This document shows, piece by piece, positions 25,166-35,071 of a stretch of DNA of 64,000 bases. This DNA is from an uncultured Roseobacter sp. (GTDB lineage: Bacteria; Pseudomonadota; Alphaproteobacteria; Rhodobacterales; Rhodobacteraceae). The stretch spans positions 682,001-746,000 of the forward strand of contig NZ_CANLKW010000001.1 of the NCBI RefSeq assembly GCF_947491795.1, in the 5' to 3' direction. A program made the position numbers and the translations under genes. Within the stretch, counting starts at the first letter, position 1. Every line of letters begins with the position of its first letter. The notes beneath the pieces are model-generated. The model was not told the origin of the DNA and ran no database searches. It saw only the letters and a program-made list of their open reading frames with translations.

Positions 25166-25795
25166 ATGATCGACACGGCCTTTCTGATCACCGCCTTTGT
25201 GACCATGTTCGTGGTCATAGATCCCATCGGGCTCGCACCCCTGTTTGTGGCGCTGACGCAGGGAAAATCCGACAGCGCGCGCCGCCGGATCGCCCTGCGC
25301 GCGACCCTGACCGGGGTACTGATCCTGCTGGCCTTTGCAGCCTTCGGCGAGGCGCTGCTCAATTTCGTGGGGATCTCCATGCCCGCCTTCCGGGTTGCGG
25401 GCGGCGTTCTGTTGTTTCTGACCGCGCTGGATATGCTTTTTGAGCGCCGCACCAAACGGCGCGAGGACCAGTCCGAAGACGAGGACAGCGATGACCCGTC
25501 GGTGTTCCCGCTGGCCATTCCCCTGATCGCAGGTCCCGGTGCCATCGCCTCGGTCATTCTGCTGCTGGGTCAGCGCCCGGGCGTCGAAGGCACGGCCATG
25601 GTGCTGGGGGCCACCGGCCTTGTCCTGCTGATCGTGCTGGGCTTTTTCCTGATCAGCGGGCCCATTGAACGTGCCCTTGGGAAAACCGGTATCACCGTTG
25701 TCACGCGCCTTCTCGGCATGCTTCTGGCCGCGTTATCCGTGCAGTTTGTGCTCGACGGGCTTGCCGCATTCGGGTTCGGGCCGGGCCCGGGCTGA
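25166..25795 (+). CDS. MarC family integral membrane protein
   Basis: A 209-residue inner-membrane protein with six hydrophobic helices. The family motifs are VVIDPIGLAPLFVALTQG near the N-terminus and PLAIPLIAGPGAIASVILL in the middle. An acidic loop (EDQSEDEDSDDP) separates the two halves. MarC proteins were once linked to antibiotic resistance, but transport function is unproven. It is followed closely by an aspartic protease gene on the same strand. Confidence 0.92.
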   Translation: MIDTAFLITAFVTMFVVIDPIGLAPLFVALTQGKSDSARRRIALRATLTGVLILLAFAAFGEALLNFVGISMPAFRVAGGVLLFLTALDMLFERRTKRREDQSEDEDSDDPSVFPLAIPLIAGPGAIASVILLLGQRPGVEGTAMVLGATGLVLLIVLGFFLISGPIERALGKTGITVVTRLLGMLLAALSVQFVLDGLAAFGFGPGPG

Positions 25796-25849
25796 AAACC
25801 ACCGCAAGCCGCCCTATATAAAAGGCAGACCCTGACGGAGAGAGACCCC

Positions 25850-26431
25850 TTGTCTGGCAATGATATCGGCAGTCTGATTTATCTGGTGATCCTGGGGCTG
25901 ATGGTCATCAGCTGGTTTGTGGCGCAGAACCGTGTGTCCATGAATAAAACCCTGCAGGCCGCAGCGGCCTGGGCGCTGATATTCCTGGGGGCCATTGCGG
26001 CTTACGGTCTGTGGGATGACATCAGCTCGGCAGTTATGCCCCGCCAGACCAGCTATGCCGATACCGGGCAGACGGTCGTGCCGCGCCACCCCGACGGGCA
26101 TTATTACCTCAGCGCCGAGGTCAACGGGACGCCGATCAGCTTTGTGCTCGATACCGGGGCCACCGACATGGTGCTGACGCGCCGCGATGCCGAAGCCGTG
26201 GGCCTTGACCCCGACAGACTGACCTTTGCCGGCCGTGCCATGACGGCCAACGGCATGGTGGAAACCGCCGCTGTCCGGCTGGACAGTGTCACGCTGGGGT
26301 CGGTGACGGACACAAACCTGCCCGCTGTCGTCAATGGCGGAGAGATGGCCCAGTCGCTGCTGGGCATGACCTATCTGCAGCGCTGGGGCAGTATCGAAAT
26401 TTCGGGCGGAGAGCTGACCCTGACGCGGTGA
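25850..26431 (+). CDS. Membrane-anchored retropepsin-like aspartic protease
   Basis: A 193-residue protein of the TIGR02281-type clan AA family. Two hydrophobic N-terminal helices (IGSLIYLVILGLMVISWFV and AAAWALIFLGAIAAYGLW) anchor it. A single protease motif DTGATDMVLT has its catalytic Asp at 101, so the active form should be a dimer. The start is TTG at 25850 with GGAG nine bases upstream; no ATG lies near. Substrate unknown. It converges with holC, with a six-base gap. Confidence 0.85.
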   Translation: MSGNDIGSLIYLVILGLMVISWFVAQNRVSMNKTLQAAAAWALIFLGAIAAYGLWDDISSAVMPRQTSYADTGQTVVPRHPDGHYYLSAEVNGTPISFVLDTGATDMVLTRRDAEAVGLDPDRLTFAGRAMTANGMVETAAVRLDSVTLGSVTDTNLPAVVNGGEMAQSLLGMTYLQRWGSIEISGGELTLTR

Positions 26432-26437
26432 GCAGCC

Positions 26438-26899
26438 TCAGGTTTCTGCCTTTTTCTCCCAGCGGCCGGACTCCTCCGACCAGTACTGCGCGGACACACC
26501 GGCGTCTTTGAGCGTTTTCCACTGCCCTCTGGCCACATCCACCGCGCCTGGGTCGTTCCCGTCAAAAAGCACGCACACCCGCGTCAGCACGGCCACTTCC
26601 TCCGGTGTGACCGCCGCACCATCAACCGTCATCAGACAAGACGGGTCGTTTGCGCCAGGGGCATCGCCGATGCTGAGTAACACAGGCTGAGCACTGTCAT
26701 GCGCCCCGCCTGCCAGACCATGCGCCAAAAAACTTTCCTGTGGTCCCTGCCAGAGCTGCTGGTCCAGCCATTCCATCCTGGCCGCATCTGTACCGCGCAC
26801 CAGCACCCGCCAGCCGGCCTCTCCTGCCTTGCCCAGCAGCATCGACAGCGTCTGTTCCAGCGGATGCCGCGTCAGGTGATAGAACATCGCGGTGCCCAA
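26438..26899 (-). CDS. holC: DNA polymerase III chi subunit
   Basis: A 153-residue protein. FYHLTRHPLEQTLSMLLGKAGEAGWRVLVR and LDQQLWQGPQESFLAHGLAG are HolC family segments. It links the clamp loader to single-strand binding protein. The start is TTG at 26899 with a GGAG ribosome site nine bases upstream and six bases after the pepA stop; an ATG lies four codons in. The pepA-holC order beside lptFG is the same as in E. coli. Confidence 0.93.
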   Translation of the reverse strand: MGTAMFYHLTRHPLEQTLSMLLGKAGEAGWRVLVRGTDAARMEWLDQQLWQGPQESFLAHGLAGGAHDSAQPVLLSIGDAPGANDPSCLMTVDGAAVTPEEVAVLTRVCVLFDGNDPGAVDVARGQWKTLKDAGVSAQYWSEESGRWEKKAET

Positions 26900-26905
26900 G
26901 GGCGT

Positions 26906-28378
26906 TTACTCCGTCTCGTACTGATCCGCGACCAGCCGGTCCAGCGCGCGCACACCCCAGCCTGTGGCCCCCTTGGGCGACAGTGCCGTCTCTGACTTCA
27001 GCGAGGCAACACCGGCGATGTCCAGGTGAATCCACGGCACGCCCTCTTTGACAAACCGCTGCAGATACTGTGCCGCTGTAATCGACCCGGCAGGCCGGCC
27101 GCCGATGTTTTTCATATCGGCGATGGGGGATTTCAGCATGTCGTCATAGGCCTGACCCAGCGGCATCCTCCAGGCGCCTTCATTCTCGGCTTCTGCCGCC
27201 TTGAGGAAGGATTTGCAGAAATCGTCATCATTGGAGAAAACGCCGGCGTTCTCGTGGCCCAGCCCGATAATGATGGCCCCTGTCAGCGTCGCCAGATCGA
27301 TCATGCCCGCCGGTTCAAACCGCTCCTGGGTGTACCACATTACATCGCAGAGCACGAGACGGCCCTCGGCGTCTGTGTTCAGGATCTCGACCGTGTCGCC
27401 CTTCATCGATGTCACAACATCGCCGGGCCGGATCGCAGAGCCGGACGGCATGTTCTCGACCAGACCGACCAGACCCACAACATTCGCTTTGGCCTTGCGC
27501 CGCGCAAGCGCGCGCATGACGCCCGCAACGGTTCCCGCTCCGCCCATATCCATGGTCATGTCTTCCATACCGCCTGCAGGTTTCAGGCTGATACCACCGG
27601 TGTCAAAGACCACGCCCTTGCCCACCAGGGCCAGAGGTGCGTCGCCTTCCCTGCCGCCGTTCCACTGCATGACAACAACTTTGGACGGGCTGTCAGACCC
27701 CTGCCCCACGGCCAGCAGGGTGCGCATGCCCAGTTCGGCCAGTTGTTCTTCCTCGAGGACCTCAACGGTGAGACCCAGTTTGGTCATATCGGCAAGACGG
27801 TCCGCAAATTCTGTGGTGGTCAGCACGTTGGCCGGCTCATTCACCAGATCCCGCGTGAAAAAGCAGCCTTCGGCCACGGCCAGATGCGCTGCGGCTTCGG
27901 TATGAGCCGCCGCCGGATCGCCGCACATCAGCTCTATCCCTCCCTCAGGCGCATCACCGCCGGTTTTGTGATCGCGGAACTGATAGTCGCGCAGCAGAGC
28001 ACCAGAGAGCAGATGACCGGCACGGCGCAGGCGCGCGGCAGCAATCAGCAGATCCGCCTTGCCCCGCAGTTTACCAAGCGATCCGCCCGTTTTCCGGGCC
28101 AGTGTCTCAGAGGCATTGCGCGGCAGGCAGACCACATCGATGGCCCGCGCTGCCATGCCTGCAGGCCAGGCCAGGCTGAAGACCGTGCCTTCCTTCAGAC
28201 CCTCATCAACACGGGCCTCCAGCGCGCGCTTCAGGGCCCCCTTGCACAGCCGGTTTACCCGGCGGCCCGCCACGTCCAGCCCCCCGTCTGTGTCAACGAT
28301 GACGGCGATACGGCCGGCATGTTCTGCGAGGCGGTCAATATCAGTTTCGGAAAAGCTGACGGGGGTGATCTGTGTCAT
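26906..28378 (-). CDS. pepA: Leucyl aminopeptidase
   Basis: A 490-residue M17 peptidase that removes N-terminal residues, using two metal ions. The C-terminal catalytic domain has VGKGVVFDTGGISLKP (metal Lys and Asp), DMGGAGTVAGVM and the signature NTDAEGRLVLCD. The N-terminal about 170 residues form the usual regulatory domain. The hexamer is cytoplasmic; in enterobacteria PepA also binds DNA. It is the first gene of pepA-holC and divergent from lptF across about 136 bases. Confidence 0.96.
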   Translation of the reverse strand: MTQITPVSFSETDIDRLAEHAGRIAVIVDTDGGLDVAGRRVNRLCKGALKRALEARVDEGLKEGTVFSLAWPAGMAARAIDVVCLPRNASETLARKTGGSLGKLRGKADLLIAAARLRRAGHLLSGALLRDYQFRDHKTGGDAPEGGIELMCGDPAAAHTEAAAHLAVAEGCFFTRDLVNEPANVLTTTEFADRLADMTKLGLTVEVLEEEQLAELGMRTLLAVGQGSDSPSKVVVMQWNGGREGDAPLALVGKGVVFDTGGISLKPAGGMEDMTMDMGGAGTVAGVMRALARRKAKANVVGLVGLVENMPSGSAIRPGDVVTSMKGDTVEILNTDAEGRLVLCDVMWYTQERFEPAGMIDLATLTGAIIIGLGHENAGVFSNDDDFCKSFLKAAEAENEGAWRMPLGQAYDDMLKSPIADMKNIGGRPAGSITAAQYLQRFVKEGVPWIHLDIAGVASLKSETALSPKGATGWGVRALDRLVADQYETE

Positions 28379-28514
28379 GGGTCGTGCCTCCTGGGAAATC
28401 TGTCTGCCAAGGACCTAGCGCGCCGGGCCGCTGTTTACCAGATAGCAGTTTTACCCGCGCCACGATTGGTCTAACGTGCCCGCAGAAACGACGGATAATC
28501 GCAGGGGGCTCAGC

Positions 28515-29642
28515 TTGGTCAGAATCGACAGATATGTGCTGTCGCAACTGCTGGTCCTGTTTGGATTTTTCGCACTGGTGCTCGTGGCCGTCTTCTGGAT
28601 CAACCGCGCGGTTGTTCTGTTTGACCGGCTGATCAGTGACGGGCAGTCGGCACTGGTGTTTCTGGAGTTCACCGCGCTCGGGCTGCCCAAGCTGATCACT
28701 ACGGTGCTGCCCATCGCGACATTCTGTGCGGCTGTCTATGTCACCAACCGGCTGAACAACGAAAGCGAACTGACCGTGATGCAGGCAACGGGCTCAGGCC
28801 CTTTCCGGCTGGCCCGCCCGGTGCTCGTGTTCGGGGTTGTTGTTTTTGCCATGGCGTCCGTCCTGCATCACCTGCTCGTGCCGCTGGCCCAGCAGCAGCT
28901 GAATGAGCGCGAGGCGGAGATCTCCCAGAATGCCACAGCGCGCCTGCTGACCGAGGGGACGTTCCTGAACCCCTCGGCGGGCGTGACCTTTTACACCCGC
29001 GAGATCGACGCCGACGGCGTGCTGCGCGACGTGTTCCTGTCCGACCGTCGCGACGAGAATGAAGGCGTCATATACACCGCCGATCAGGCCTATCTGATCC
29101 GCAACGGCACCGCCACAACACTGATCATGCTGGACGGTCTCGCACAGCGTCTCGGGACATCCGACCAGCGGCTGTCAACGGCGAATTTCCGCGATTTCTC
29201 GTTTGATATTACAAACCTTGTGCGCAATGACGCGCGGGCTGCCATGTCGACCCGCACCATGACGACCCTGCAACTCCTCAAACCGCGCGACGAGCTGACC
29301 CGCAGCACCGGCCAGAGCGCCGGGGTGCTGGCCGAGGATTTCCATGCCCGTTTTGCCGAACCCCTCTTTTGCATCGTCGCCGCACTGATCGGCTTCACCA
29401 CCCTGCTGATCCGCGGGTATTCGCGCTTTGGCGTCTGGCGCGAGGCCTGTCTGGCCTTCGGGCTTCTTATTCTAATCGATGGTACGCGCAGCACCCTTGT
29501 TGATCCGGTCCGCGACGATGCCCGTCTCTGGCCGGTGCTCTATCTGCCCGTGCTGGCCGGTGCGCTGGTGGCACTGGGCATGCTGTGGCTGGCCGCCAGG
29601 CCAAGCAGGCGCAGGCGCGCCTCCGGCGGGGTCCCGGCATGA
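28515..29642 (+). CDS. lptF: LPS export ABC transporter permease LptF
   Basis: A 375-residue inner-membrane protein with six helices around a periplasmic beta-jellyroll (residues about 120-260). The N-terminus VRIDRYVLSQLLVLFGFFALVLVAVFWINRAVVLFDRL is diagnostic. The TTG at 28515 has an AGGGGG ribosome site six bases upstream and matches the family start; a GTG at 28476 would add 13 residues with no ribosome site. LptF, LptG and LptB drive lipopolysaccharide from the inner membrane onto the Lpt bridge. Its stop overlaps the lptG start. Confidence 0.93.
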   Translation: MVRIDRYVLSQLLVLFGFFALVLVAVFWINRAVVLFDRLISDGQSALVFLEFTALGLPKLITTVLPIATFCAAVYVTNRLNNESELTVMQATGSGPFRLARPVLVFGVVVFAMASVLHHLLVPLAQQQLNEREAEISQNATARLLTEGTFLNPSAGVTFYTREIDADGVLRDVFLSDRRDENEGVIYTADQAYLIRNGTATTLIMLDGLAQRLGTSDQRLSTANFRDFSFDITNLVRNDARAAMSTRTMTTLQLLKPRDELTRSTGQSAGVLAEDFHARFAEPLFCIVAALIGFTTLLIRGYSRFGVWREACLAFGLLILIDGTRSTLVDPVRDDARLWPVLYLPVLAGALVALGMLWLAARPSRRRRASGGVPA

Positions 29643-30736
29643 TCCTGCATCTGTATTTTGCCCGCCGCTTTTTCCTGAGTTTTCTGGTGATCACCTTTGT
29701 GCTTTTTGCGCTGGTCGCGCTGGTGGACCTAGTGGATCAGACGCGAAAGTTCGGCGATTTTGGCATCAGTTTTCCGCAAATCCTCGGGCTGACGCTGCTG
29801 AATGTGCCCGAGACAATTAACCAGATACTGCCGCTGATCATGATCCTGGCGACGGTCGTTCTGTTTGTCGGGCTCGCACGGTCCTCTGAGCTGGTTGCAA
29901 CGCGGGCGGCGGGGCGCTCAGCCCTGCGCGCACTGATAGCACCAGTGGGGGTCGCAATGATCATCGGCGGGCTGGCGGTGACGATGCTGAACCCGATCGT
30001 TGCCGGCACATCCTCGCGCTACAGCCAGCTGACCGAAAGCTACCGCACCGGCGGGGCATCGACCCTGTCAATTTCAGCCGAAGGGTTGTGGCTGCGACAG
30101 GGCAGCGAAACGGGCCAGACGGTGATCCGCGCCTGGCGGTCCAACAAGGACGCATCGGTCCTTTATGATGTGATGTTTCTCGAATATGCCCCCGGCGGCG
30201 GACCCCAGAGACGGGTTGCCGCCGAAAGTGCCACCCTGGAGCCCGGCGGCTGGTTGCTGAAAAACGCCAAGGAATGGCCGCTGCGCGCGGGCCAGAACCC
30301 CGAAGGCAATGCGCAGATACATGCCACTCTGAAAATTCCTTCGACCCTGACACTGGAACGTATCCGGGAGAGTTTCGGGCGCCCCGGCAGCATTTCCATC
30401 TGGCATCTGTCTGATTTCATTGACCAGCTGGATCAGGCCGGGTTTTCGTCGCGCCAGCACCGCGTCTGGATGCAGTCCGAACTCGCGCGTCCCGTGTTTC
30501 TGATGGCCATGGTTCTTGTTGCGAGCGCCTTTACCATGCGCCATACCCGGTTCGGGGGTACCGGTGTTGCGGTACTGGCAGCGGTACTTTTGGGGTTCAG
30601 TTTGTATTTCATTCGCAGCTTTGCGCAGATCCTTGGAGAAAACGGACAGATCCCTGTTTATCTGGCCGCATGGGCCCCCCCGGCGGCGGCGGTTCTGCTC
30701 GCACTTGGTCTTCTTTTGCATGTCGAGGACGGCTGA
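29639..30736 (+). CDS. lptG: LPS export ABC transporter permease LptG
   Basis: A 365-residue partner of LptF with the same layout: helices at both ends (LYFARRFFLSFLVITFVLFALVALVDL at the start) and a periplasmic jellyroll between. The ATG at 29639 overlaps the lptF stop by four bases, so the two are made in equal amounts. The LptF-like motif NQILPLIMILATVVLFVGLARSSELVATRAAG contacts the LptB ATPase, which is not encoded here. Confidence 0.93.
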   Translation: MILHLYFARRFFLSFLVITFVLFALVALVDLVDQTRKFGDFGISFPQILGLTLLNVPETINQILPLIMILATVVLFVGLARSSELVATRAAGRSALRALIAPVGVAMIIGGLAVTMLNPIVAGTSSRYSQLTESYRTGGASTLSISAEGLWLRQGSETGQTVIRAWRSNKDASVLYDVMFLEYAPGGGPQRRVAAESATLEPGGWLLKNAKEWPLRAGQNPEGNAQIHATLKIPSTLTLERIRESFGRPGSISIWHLSDFIDQLDQAGFSSRQHRVWMQSELARPVFLMAMVLVASAFTMRHTRFGGTGVAVLAAVLLGFSLYFIRSFAQILGENGQIPVYLAAWAPPAAAVLLALGLLLHVEDG

Positions 30737-30740
30737 GAAG

Positions 30741-32867
30741 ATGCGCATTTTTTTCAGCATCCTGATCGCGGTTTTTCTGCCAGCCGTGCTCGCCGCACAG
30801 GAGGGCGATGCCCCGGTCAAACCCGCGGTTCTGATTGCAGATGATCTTTTTATCACCAGCGACCGCGTGCTGGTGGCGCGTGGCAATGTCGAGGCTTTTC
30901 AGGGCAAATCGCGCTTGACGGCCAGCGAGATCCGCTACGACAGGAGCACCGGTTCGCTGATCGTTGAGGGGCCGATTGTTCTGACCGATGCGGGTCGCAA
31001 CACTGTTCTGGCCTCGGCAGCTGAACTCAACGGCGACCTGCAGACGGGGCTTCTGAATGGCGCACGGCTGGTTCTCGATCAGCAGCTGCAGCTGGCATCC
31101 GTCCAGATGGAACGTGTCAGCCCACGGTACGACCAGCTCTACAAAACCGCCGTTACTTCGTGTCAGGTCTGCGAGGATGGGAAACCGCCGCTCTGGCAGA
31201 TCCGCGCAAAGCGGGTCATTCACGATAAAGAAGCGCGTCAGCTCTATTTTGACCAGGCCCAGTTCCGCATCCGCAACGTCACAGTCGCTTATTTTCCCCG
31301 GTTGCGCCTGCCGGATCCGACGCTGGAACGTGCCACAGGTTTCCTGATACCGTCGCTGCGTAAAACGACCGAGCTGGGTACGGGGATCAAAATTCCCTAT
31401 TTCATCGTGATTGATGATCATCGCGATGTGACGGTCACGCCCTACATCTCGTCTCGCACGAAAACGCTTGAACTGCGATACCGCCAGGCTTTTGTGAACG
31501 GACGGATCGACTTTAACACAGCCGTCTCGCGCGATGATGAACGCCCGGGCGAGACGCGCGGGTATGTATTTGGCTACGGCGCGTTTGAGCTGCCGGACGA
31601 TTTCCGTCTGACATTTGATGTCGAGATCACCAGTGACGATGCCTATCTCAAAGACTATGGTTTTTCCGGCAAAGACCGACTGGACAGCGAGGTCAACATA
31701 CAGCGGGCACGCCGGGACGAATTTATTTCCGGCAGCGTCATCGGGCTAAAATCTCTGAGGGATGGCGAGGACAACGCCACTCTGCCGACGGTCGTGATCG
31801 ATGGCGTTTACGAACAGCGCTTTTTCCCAACCTTGACGGGTGGAGAGTTCCGCCTGAATGCCCGCGCGCACAGCCACTATCGGTATTCGGATGACGATAT
31901 CATCGGGCGTGATATTTCACGGTTCAGCATCGACAGCACATGGCTGCGCGGATGGACCCTGCCGGGCGGTGTGCGGGCTGATGCGACGCTGAGCCTTGCA
32001 GGGGATGTTTTTGATATCACCCAGGACAGCACAGTACCGCAGACCCAGACCCAGCTGACCCCGGGCGGAGCGCTCGCGTTCCGGTATCCGCTGACGCGGC
32101 AGAACCAGAACGGGGTCACGCATTTCCTGGAACCGGTGGCACAGATCGGCTGGACCGGTGGTGACCGCCTGAACATCCCCAATGAGGAGAGCACGCGGGT
32201 CGAATTTGACGGCGGCAATCTGCTCTCCCTGTCACGTTTTCCGGCACCTGACAGGCGCGAGCGCGGCACCGTCGGAGCCTATGGGATCAACTGGTCCCGG
32301 TTTGACCCGGAGGGTCTTGAGACATCTGTGACCCTGGGGCAGGTGTTTCGGAACATTACGGATGACAGTTTCTCTGCATCGTCCGGGCTGACAGGCGGGA
32401 CGTCGGATTTTCTCTTTGCAGGTCAGTTGAAATCGCCTGAAGGATGGGCCGTTTCGGCGCGCACGCTTTTCAATGACAGCTTTGATTTCACCAAGGCTGA
32501 ACTGCGCGGGTATTACGGCAACAAACGCTCCCGCGTAAGCGGCACGTACCTGTGGCTGGACGAAGACGAGGACCTTGGCACGCTGCGCAGCATCTCCGAG
32601 ATTTCGCTGAACGGCTCCCACCGGGTCGACCGGCACTGGACGGCGAATGCGGACTGGCGGTTTGATCTCGCAGACGACCGCGCGGCATCGGCAGGCTTTG
32701 GCCTGAACTATACCAACGAATGCGTCTCGGTCGGCCTGTCAGTGGCGCGGCGCTTTACAACCTCGACAAGCCTTGAGCCTTCGACCAGTGTGGGGTTTAA
32801 CATCGGCCTGCGGGGCTTCTCTGCCCGCAAGGGCAGCGAAACATACGCAAGAACATGCAAAAGCTAG
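30741..32867 (+). CDS. lptD: LPS-assembly protein LptD
   Basis: A 708-residue outer-membrane protein with a signal peptide (MRIFFSILIAVFLPAVLAAQ). An OstA/LptA-like jellyroll follows (DDLFITSDRVLVARGNVEAFQGKSRLTASEIRYD). The rest is a large C-terminal beta-barrel with alternating strands, ending in GLRGFSARKGSETYARTCKS. It places lipopolysaccharide in the outer leaflet together with LptE. Cys residues (TSCQVCEDG) are in the position of the disulfides that join the two domains. It starts four bases after lptG. Confidence 0.93.
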   Translation: MRIFFSILIAVFLPAVLAAQEGDAPVKPAVLIADDLFITSDRVLVARGNVEAFQGKSRLTASEIRYDRSTGSLIVEGPIVLTDAGRNTVLASAAELNGDLQTGLLNGARLVLDQQLQLASVQMERVSPRYDQLYKTAVTSCQVCEDGKPPLWQIRAKRVIHDKEARQLYFDQAQFRIRNVTVAYFPRLRLPDPTLERATGFLIPSLRKTTELGTGIKIPYFIVIDDHRDVTVTPYISSRTKTLELRYRQAFVNGRIDFNTAVSRDDERPGETRGYVFGYGAFELPDDFRLTFDVEITSDDAYLKDYGFSGKDRLDSEVNIQRARRDEFISGSVIGLKSLRDGEDNATLPTVVIDGVYEQRFFPTLTGGEFRLNARAHSHYRYSDDDIIGRDISRFSIDSTWLRGWTLPGGVRADATLSLAGDVFDITQDSTVPQTQTQLTPGGALAFRYPLTRQNQNGVTHFLEPVAQIGWTGGDRLNIPNEESTRVEFDGGNLLSLSRFPAPDRRERGTVGAYGINWSRFDPEGLETSVTLGQVFRNITDDSFSASSGLTGGTSDFLFAGQLKSPEGWAVSARTLFNDSFDFTKAELRGYYGNKRSRVSGTYLWLDEDEDLGTLRSISEISLNGSHRVDRHWTANADWRFDLADDRAASAGFGLNYTNECVSVGLSVARRFTTSTSLEPSTSVGFNIGLRGFSARKGSETYARTCKS

Positions 32868-32872
32868 GCACA

Positions 32873-34093
32873 ATGAGCATTTTCACACGTCTTGGAACCG
32901 CAATGGTTCTGTCTCTTTCGACGCTTTCGGGCGGCTCTCTTTCTGCACAGGGGCTTTTTGATCCTGTGGTCATCGTGAATGACGATGTTGTGACCGAATA
33001 CGAGGTCGGGCAGCGGCAGCTCTTTCTGTCTCTGCTGAACGCACCTGGTGGGACACGCGACGCCGTTATTGAAACACTTGTCGATGAAAAGCTCCGCGCC
33101 CAGGAAATTGAACGGGCGGGTCTCGAACTCACCCCCGAGGGCCTTGAGACAGGAATTGCTGAGTTTGCACAGCGCACCGGTCTGCCGCCCGAGGAATTCA
33201 TCGCACAGCTGGAACAGAACGGTGTTGAGCGGGAAAGCTTTGTCTCCTTTGTTTCCGTGGGTCTGGCCTGGCGCGAACTGATCGGTGCCCGGTTCGGACG
33301 ACGGCTGCAGATTTCGGACGAAGAGATTGACCGGGCCCTGGGGTCTTCGGCGGGTGCCGGTGGTATCCGGGTTCTGCTGTCAGAGATCATCATCCCCGCC
33401 CCGCCAGAGCGGCGTGCGCAGGTCGAGGAAATCGCGCAGCTGATCGGCACAGCGCAATCCCAGGCCGAGTTTTCGAATTATGCCCGTCAGTATTCGGCGA
33501 CGGCCACGCGCGATGCCGGCGGCCAGCTGCCCTGGCAGGCGCTGACGGATCTGCCGCCCGTCCTGCGGCCTTTGCTGTTGTCGCTGGCCCCGGGTGACGT
33601 CACCGAACCGCTGCCCCTGCCCGACGCCGTGGCGCTGTTTCAGCTGCGCGACATTCAGGAAACATCGGCGCCTTCGCAGCAATTTGCCTCCGTGGACTAT
33701 GCCGCATATTACATCCCCGGTGGCCGCAGTGCCGCAGCCCTGTCTGCCGCAGCCCGCCTGCGGAGCGAAGTGGACGATTGCGATGACCTGTATGGCACAG
33801 CAAAGGGACAACCGCCCGAGGTTCTGGTGCGCGAAGCCGTACCACCAGCAAACCTGCCACAGGATATCGCGCTGGAGCTGAGCAAACTGGACCCCGGAGA
33901 GGTCTCCACGGCGCTGACGCGTTCGGGCGGGCAGTCTTTGATGTTCCTGATGCTCTGCGGTCGGACAGCTGCCGTGAACGAGGACGTCGCACGCGAGGAG
34001 GCCGCTGCCGCCCTTCGCACACAAACCATCAACACCTACGCCGAAAGCTATCTGGCCCAGCTGCGTGCGGACGCGCGTATCGTCACCCCATGA
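32873..34093 (+). CDS. surA: Periplasmic SurA-like peptidyl-prolyl isomerase
   Basis: A 406-residue periplasmic chaperone. A signal peptide (MSIFTRLGTAMVLSLSTLSGGSLSA) is followed by the SurA N-terminal helical domain (IVNDDVVTEYEVGQRQLFLSLLNAPGGTRDAVIETLVDEKLRAQE). One parvulin-like domain follows (VLLSEIIIPAPPERRAQVEEIAQLIGTAQSQAEFSNYARQYS), with a degraded second repeat. It escorts outer-membrane proteins, including LptD, to the BAM machine, so its place after lptD makes sense. An ATG at 32855, inside lptD, would add six residues. Confidence 0.88.
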   Translation: MSIFTRLGTAMVLSLSTLSGGSLSAQGLFDPVVIVNDDVVTEYEVGQRQLFLSLLNAPGGTRDAVIETLVDEKLRAQEIERAGLELTPEGLETGIAEFAQRTGLPPEEFIAQLEQNGVERESFVSFVSVGLAWRELIGARFGRRLQISDEEIDRALGSSAGAGGIRVLLSEIIIPAPPERRAQVEEIAQLIGTAQSQAEFSNYARQYSATATRDAGGQLPWQALTDLPPVLRPLLLSLAPGDVTEPLPLPDAVALFQLRDIQETSAPSQQFASVDYAAYYIPGGRSAAALSAAARLRSEVDDCDDLYGTAKGQPPEVLVREAVPPANLPQDIALELSKLDPGEVSTALTRSGGQSLMFLMLCGRTAAVNEDVAREEAAAALRTQTINTYAESYLAQLRADARIVTP

Positions 34094-35070
34094 CAGCTGC
34101 CCCTGTGGCGCCGGTGATCATCACCTGCGGCGAACCTGGCGGCATCGGCCCCGAGATCGCCGTTGGCGCGTTTCGAGCGCTGCGCGGAGCAGTACCTCTG
34201 GTCTGGATGGGGGACCCGCGTCATCTGCCTGAGGGGACGCCGTGGCAGGCCGTTGAAACCCCTGGTGCTGTCGGCTCTGTGCCCCCGGACAAGCTGCCCG
34301 TGCTGGCGCACAGTTTTGCCGGTGACGCGCGCAAGGGTGCGGCGGACCCATCCAACGCCCAGGGCGTGATCGACGTGATTGCCCGTGCTGTCGGGCTGGT
34401 GACGGAGGGGGCCGCCTGTGCAATCTGCACTGCCCCCATTCACAAAAAAGCGCTGATCGAAGGTGCGGATTTTCAGTACCCCGGTCATACCGAGTATCTG
34501 GGGGCTCTGGCAGGTGGGAGCCAGCGTGCGGTGATGATGCTCGCCTCTGACGCGCTGCGGGTTGTGCCCGCGACCATTCACATCGCTTTGCAGGAGGTCC
34601 CGCAGGTACTGACCCCGGAGCTGCTGCGCGAAACGATCACGATTACCCACAGCGCTCTGCAGGACCGCTTCGGGATCGTTGCACCCCGGATCGCCGTGGC
34701 CGGGCTGAACCCGCACGCTGGCGAAGGCGGGGCAATGGGCCGGCAGGAGCTGGACTGGATTGCACCGCTGATCGCAGAAATGGCCGGTAGCGGCATGCAG
34801 ATTACCGGGCCACTGCCGGCGGATACGATGTTCCATGCAGCCGCACGCGCGCGCTATGACGCGGCCGTCTGCATGTATCACGACCAGGCGCTGATCCCGA
34901 TCAAGACGCTTGATTTTGACCGCGGCGTGAACGTGACCCTGGGCCTGCCTTTTGTGCGGACCTCTCCAGATCACGGTACGGCCTTTGACATTGCAGGCAA
35001 GGGCATCGCCAACCCCACCAGCATGACAGAGGCGGTCAGACTGGCCGCACGCATGGCGGGGATCGCATAG
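34090..35070 (+). CDS. pdxA: 4-hydroxythreonine-4-phosphate dehydrogenase
   Basis: A 326-residue NAD-dependent enzyme of pyridoxal phosphate synthesis. Motifs are [12 protein letters not shown] at the start, the metal-binding [26 protein letters not shown] and [37 protein letters not shown]. It overlaps surA by four bases (ATGA) and is followed two bases later by rsmA; surA-pdxA-rsmA is the classic proteobacterial order. Confidence 0.95.
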   Translation: MTAAPVAPVIITCGEPGGIGPEIAVGAFRALRGAVPLVWMGDPRHLPEGTPWQAVETPGAVGSVPPDKLPVLAHSFAGDARKGAADPSNAQGVIDVIARAVGLVTEGAACAICTAPIHKKALIEGADFQYPGHTEYLGALAGGSQRAVMMLASDALRVVPATIHIALQEVPQVLTPELLRETITITHSALQDRFGIVAPRIAVAGLNPHAGEGGAMGRQELDWIAPLIAEMAGSGMQITGPLPADTMFHAAARARYDAAVCMYHDQALIPIKTLDFDRGVNVTLGLPFVRTSPDHGTAFDIAGKGIANPTSMTEAVRLAARMAGIA

Positions 35071-35071
35071 C

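Noticed and set aside
28476..28514. GTG start for lptF
   Set aside because: No ribosome site; the TTG at 28515 has AGGGGG and matches the family start.
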